A stretch of DNA of 5,754 nucleotides, from contig JAEWYJ010000160.1 of the NCBI GenBank assembly GCA_023395695.1, positions 1 through 5,754 on the forward strand. The letters are read 5' to 3'. Numbering within the stretch: the first letter of the stretch is position 1; every line of letters starts with the position of its first letter. The stretch is from Bacillota bacterium (GTDB taxonomy: Bacteria; Bacillota; Clostridia; Oscillospirales; Ruminococcaceae). Shown here in pieces: positions 5,754 to 5,754 of this stretch. Below the pieces are notes generated by a model, which was not told the origin of the DNA, made no database searches, and saw nothing but the letters and a program-made list of their open reading frames with translations. The translations under genes and the position numbers were made by a program.

Positions 5754-5754
5754 A

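Overview
The window looks like chromosomal DNA from a Gram-positive anaerobe of the Clostridia, probably in or near Oscillospiraceae/Ruminococcaceae. This rests on strong AGGAGG-type ribosome binding sites, sigma-A-like promoters in AT-rich spacers, a GntR/YtrA-type regulator in front of an ABC transporter, and Sec-exported surface-type proteins with Asn/Pro/Thr/Gly-rich tails. Taxonomy is inferred from style only; no marker gene is present.

All five supported genes lie on the minus strand, so the window reads right to left. Positions 5651-4569 encode a 360-residue secreted protein of unknown function, and 4110-3112 encode a 332-residue secreted protein that is a diverged paralogue of the first. 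Each has its own promoter region. A perfect 12-bp hairpin lies in the 458-bp spacer between them, and a strong intrinsic terminator closes the second gene.

Then comes a compact transporter operon, 2889 to beyond position 1: a 122-residue YtrA-like GntR repressor, a 299-residue ABC ATPase, and a polytopic ABC permease that runs off the left edge (540 codons visible). The regulator and ATPase genes share one base (TGATG), and the ATPase and permease genes are separated by one base, so they are almost certainly co-transcribed and translationally coupled. A sigma-A-like promoter with a 7+7 bp inverted repeat over the expected transcription start suggests autorepression, with ligand or envelope stress releasing the repressor.

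No RNA genes, mobile elements, CRISPR arrays, attachment sites or origins were seen. The transporter operon is a common type. The least explained part is the pair of secreted paralogues with matching TNPxT-type C-terminal ends but no membrane anchor after them. I see no convincing evidence of a wholly new multi-gene system.
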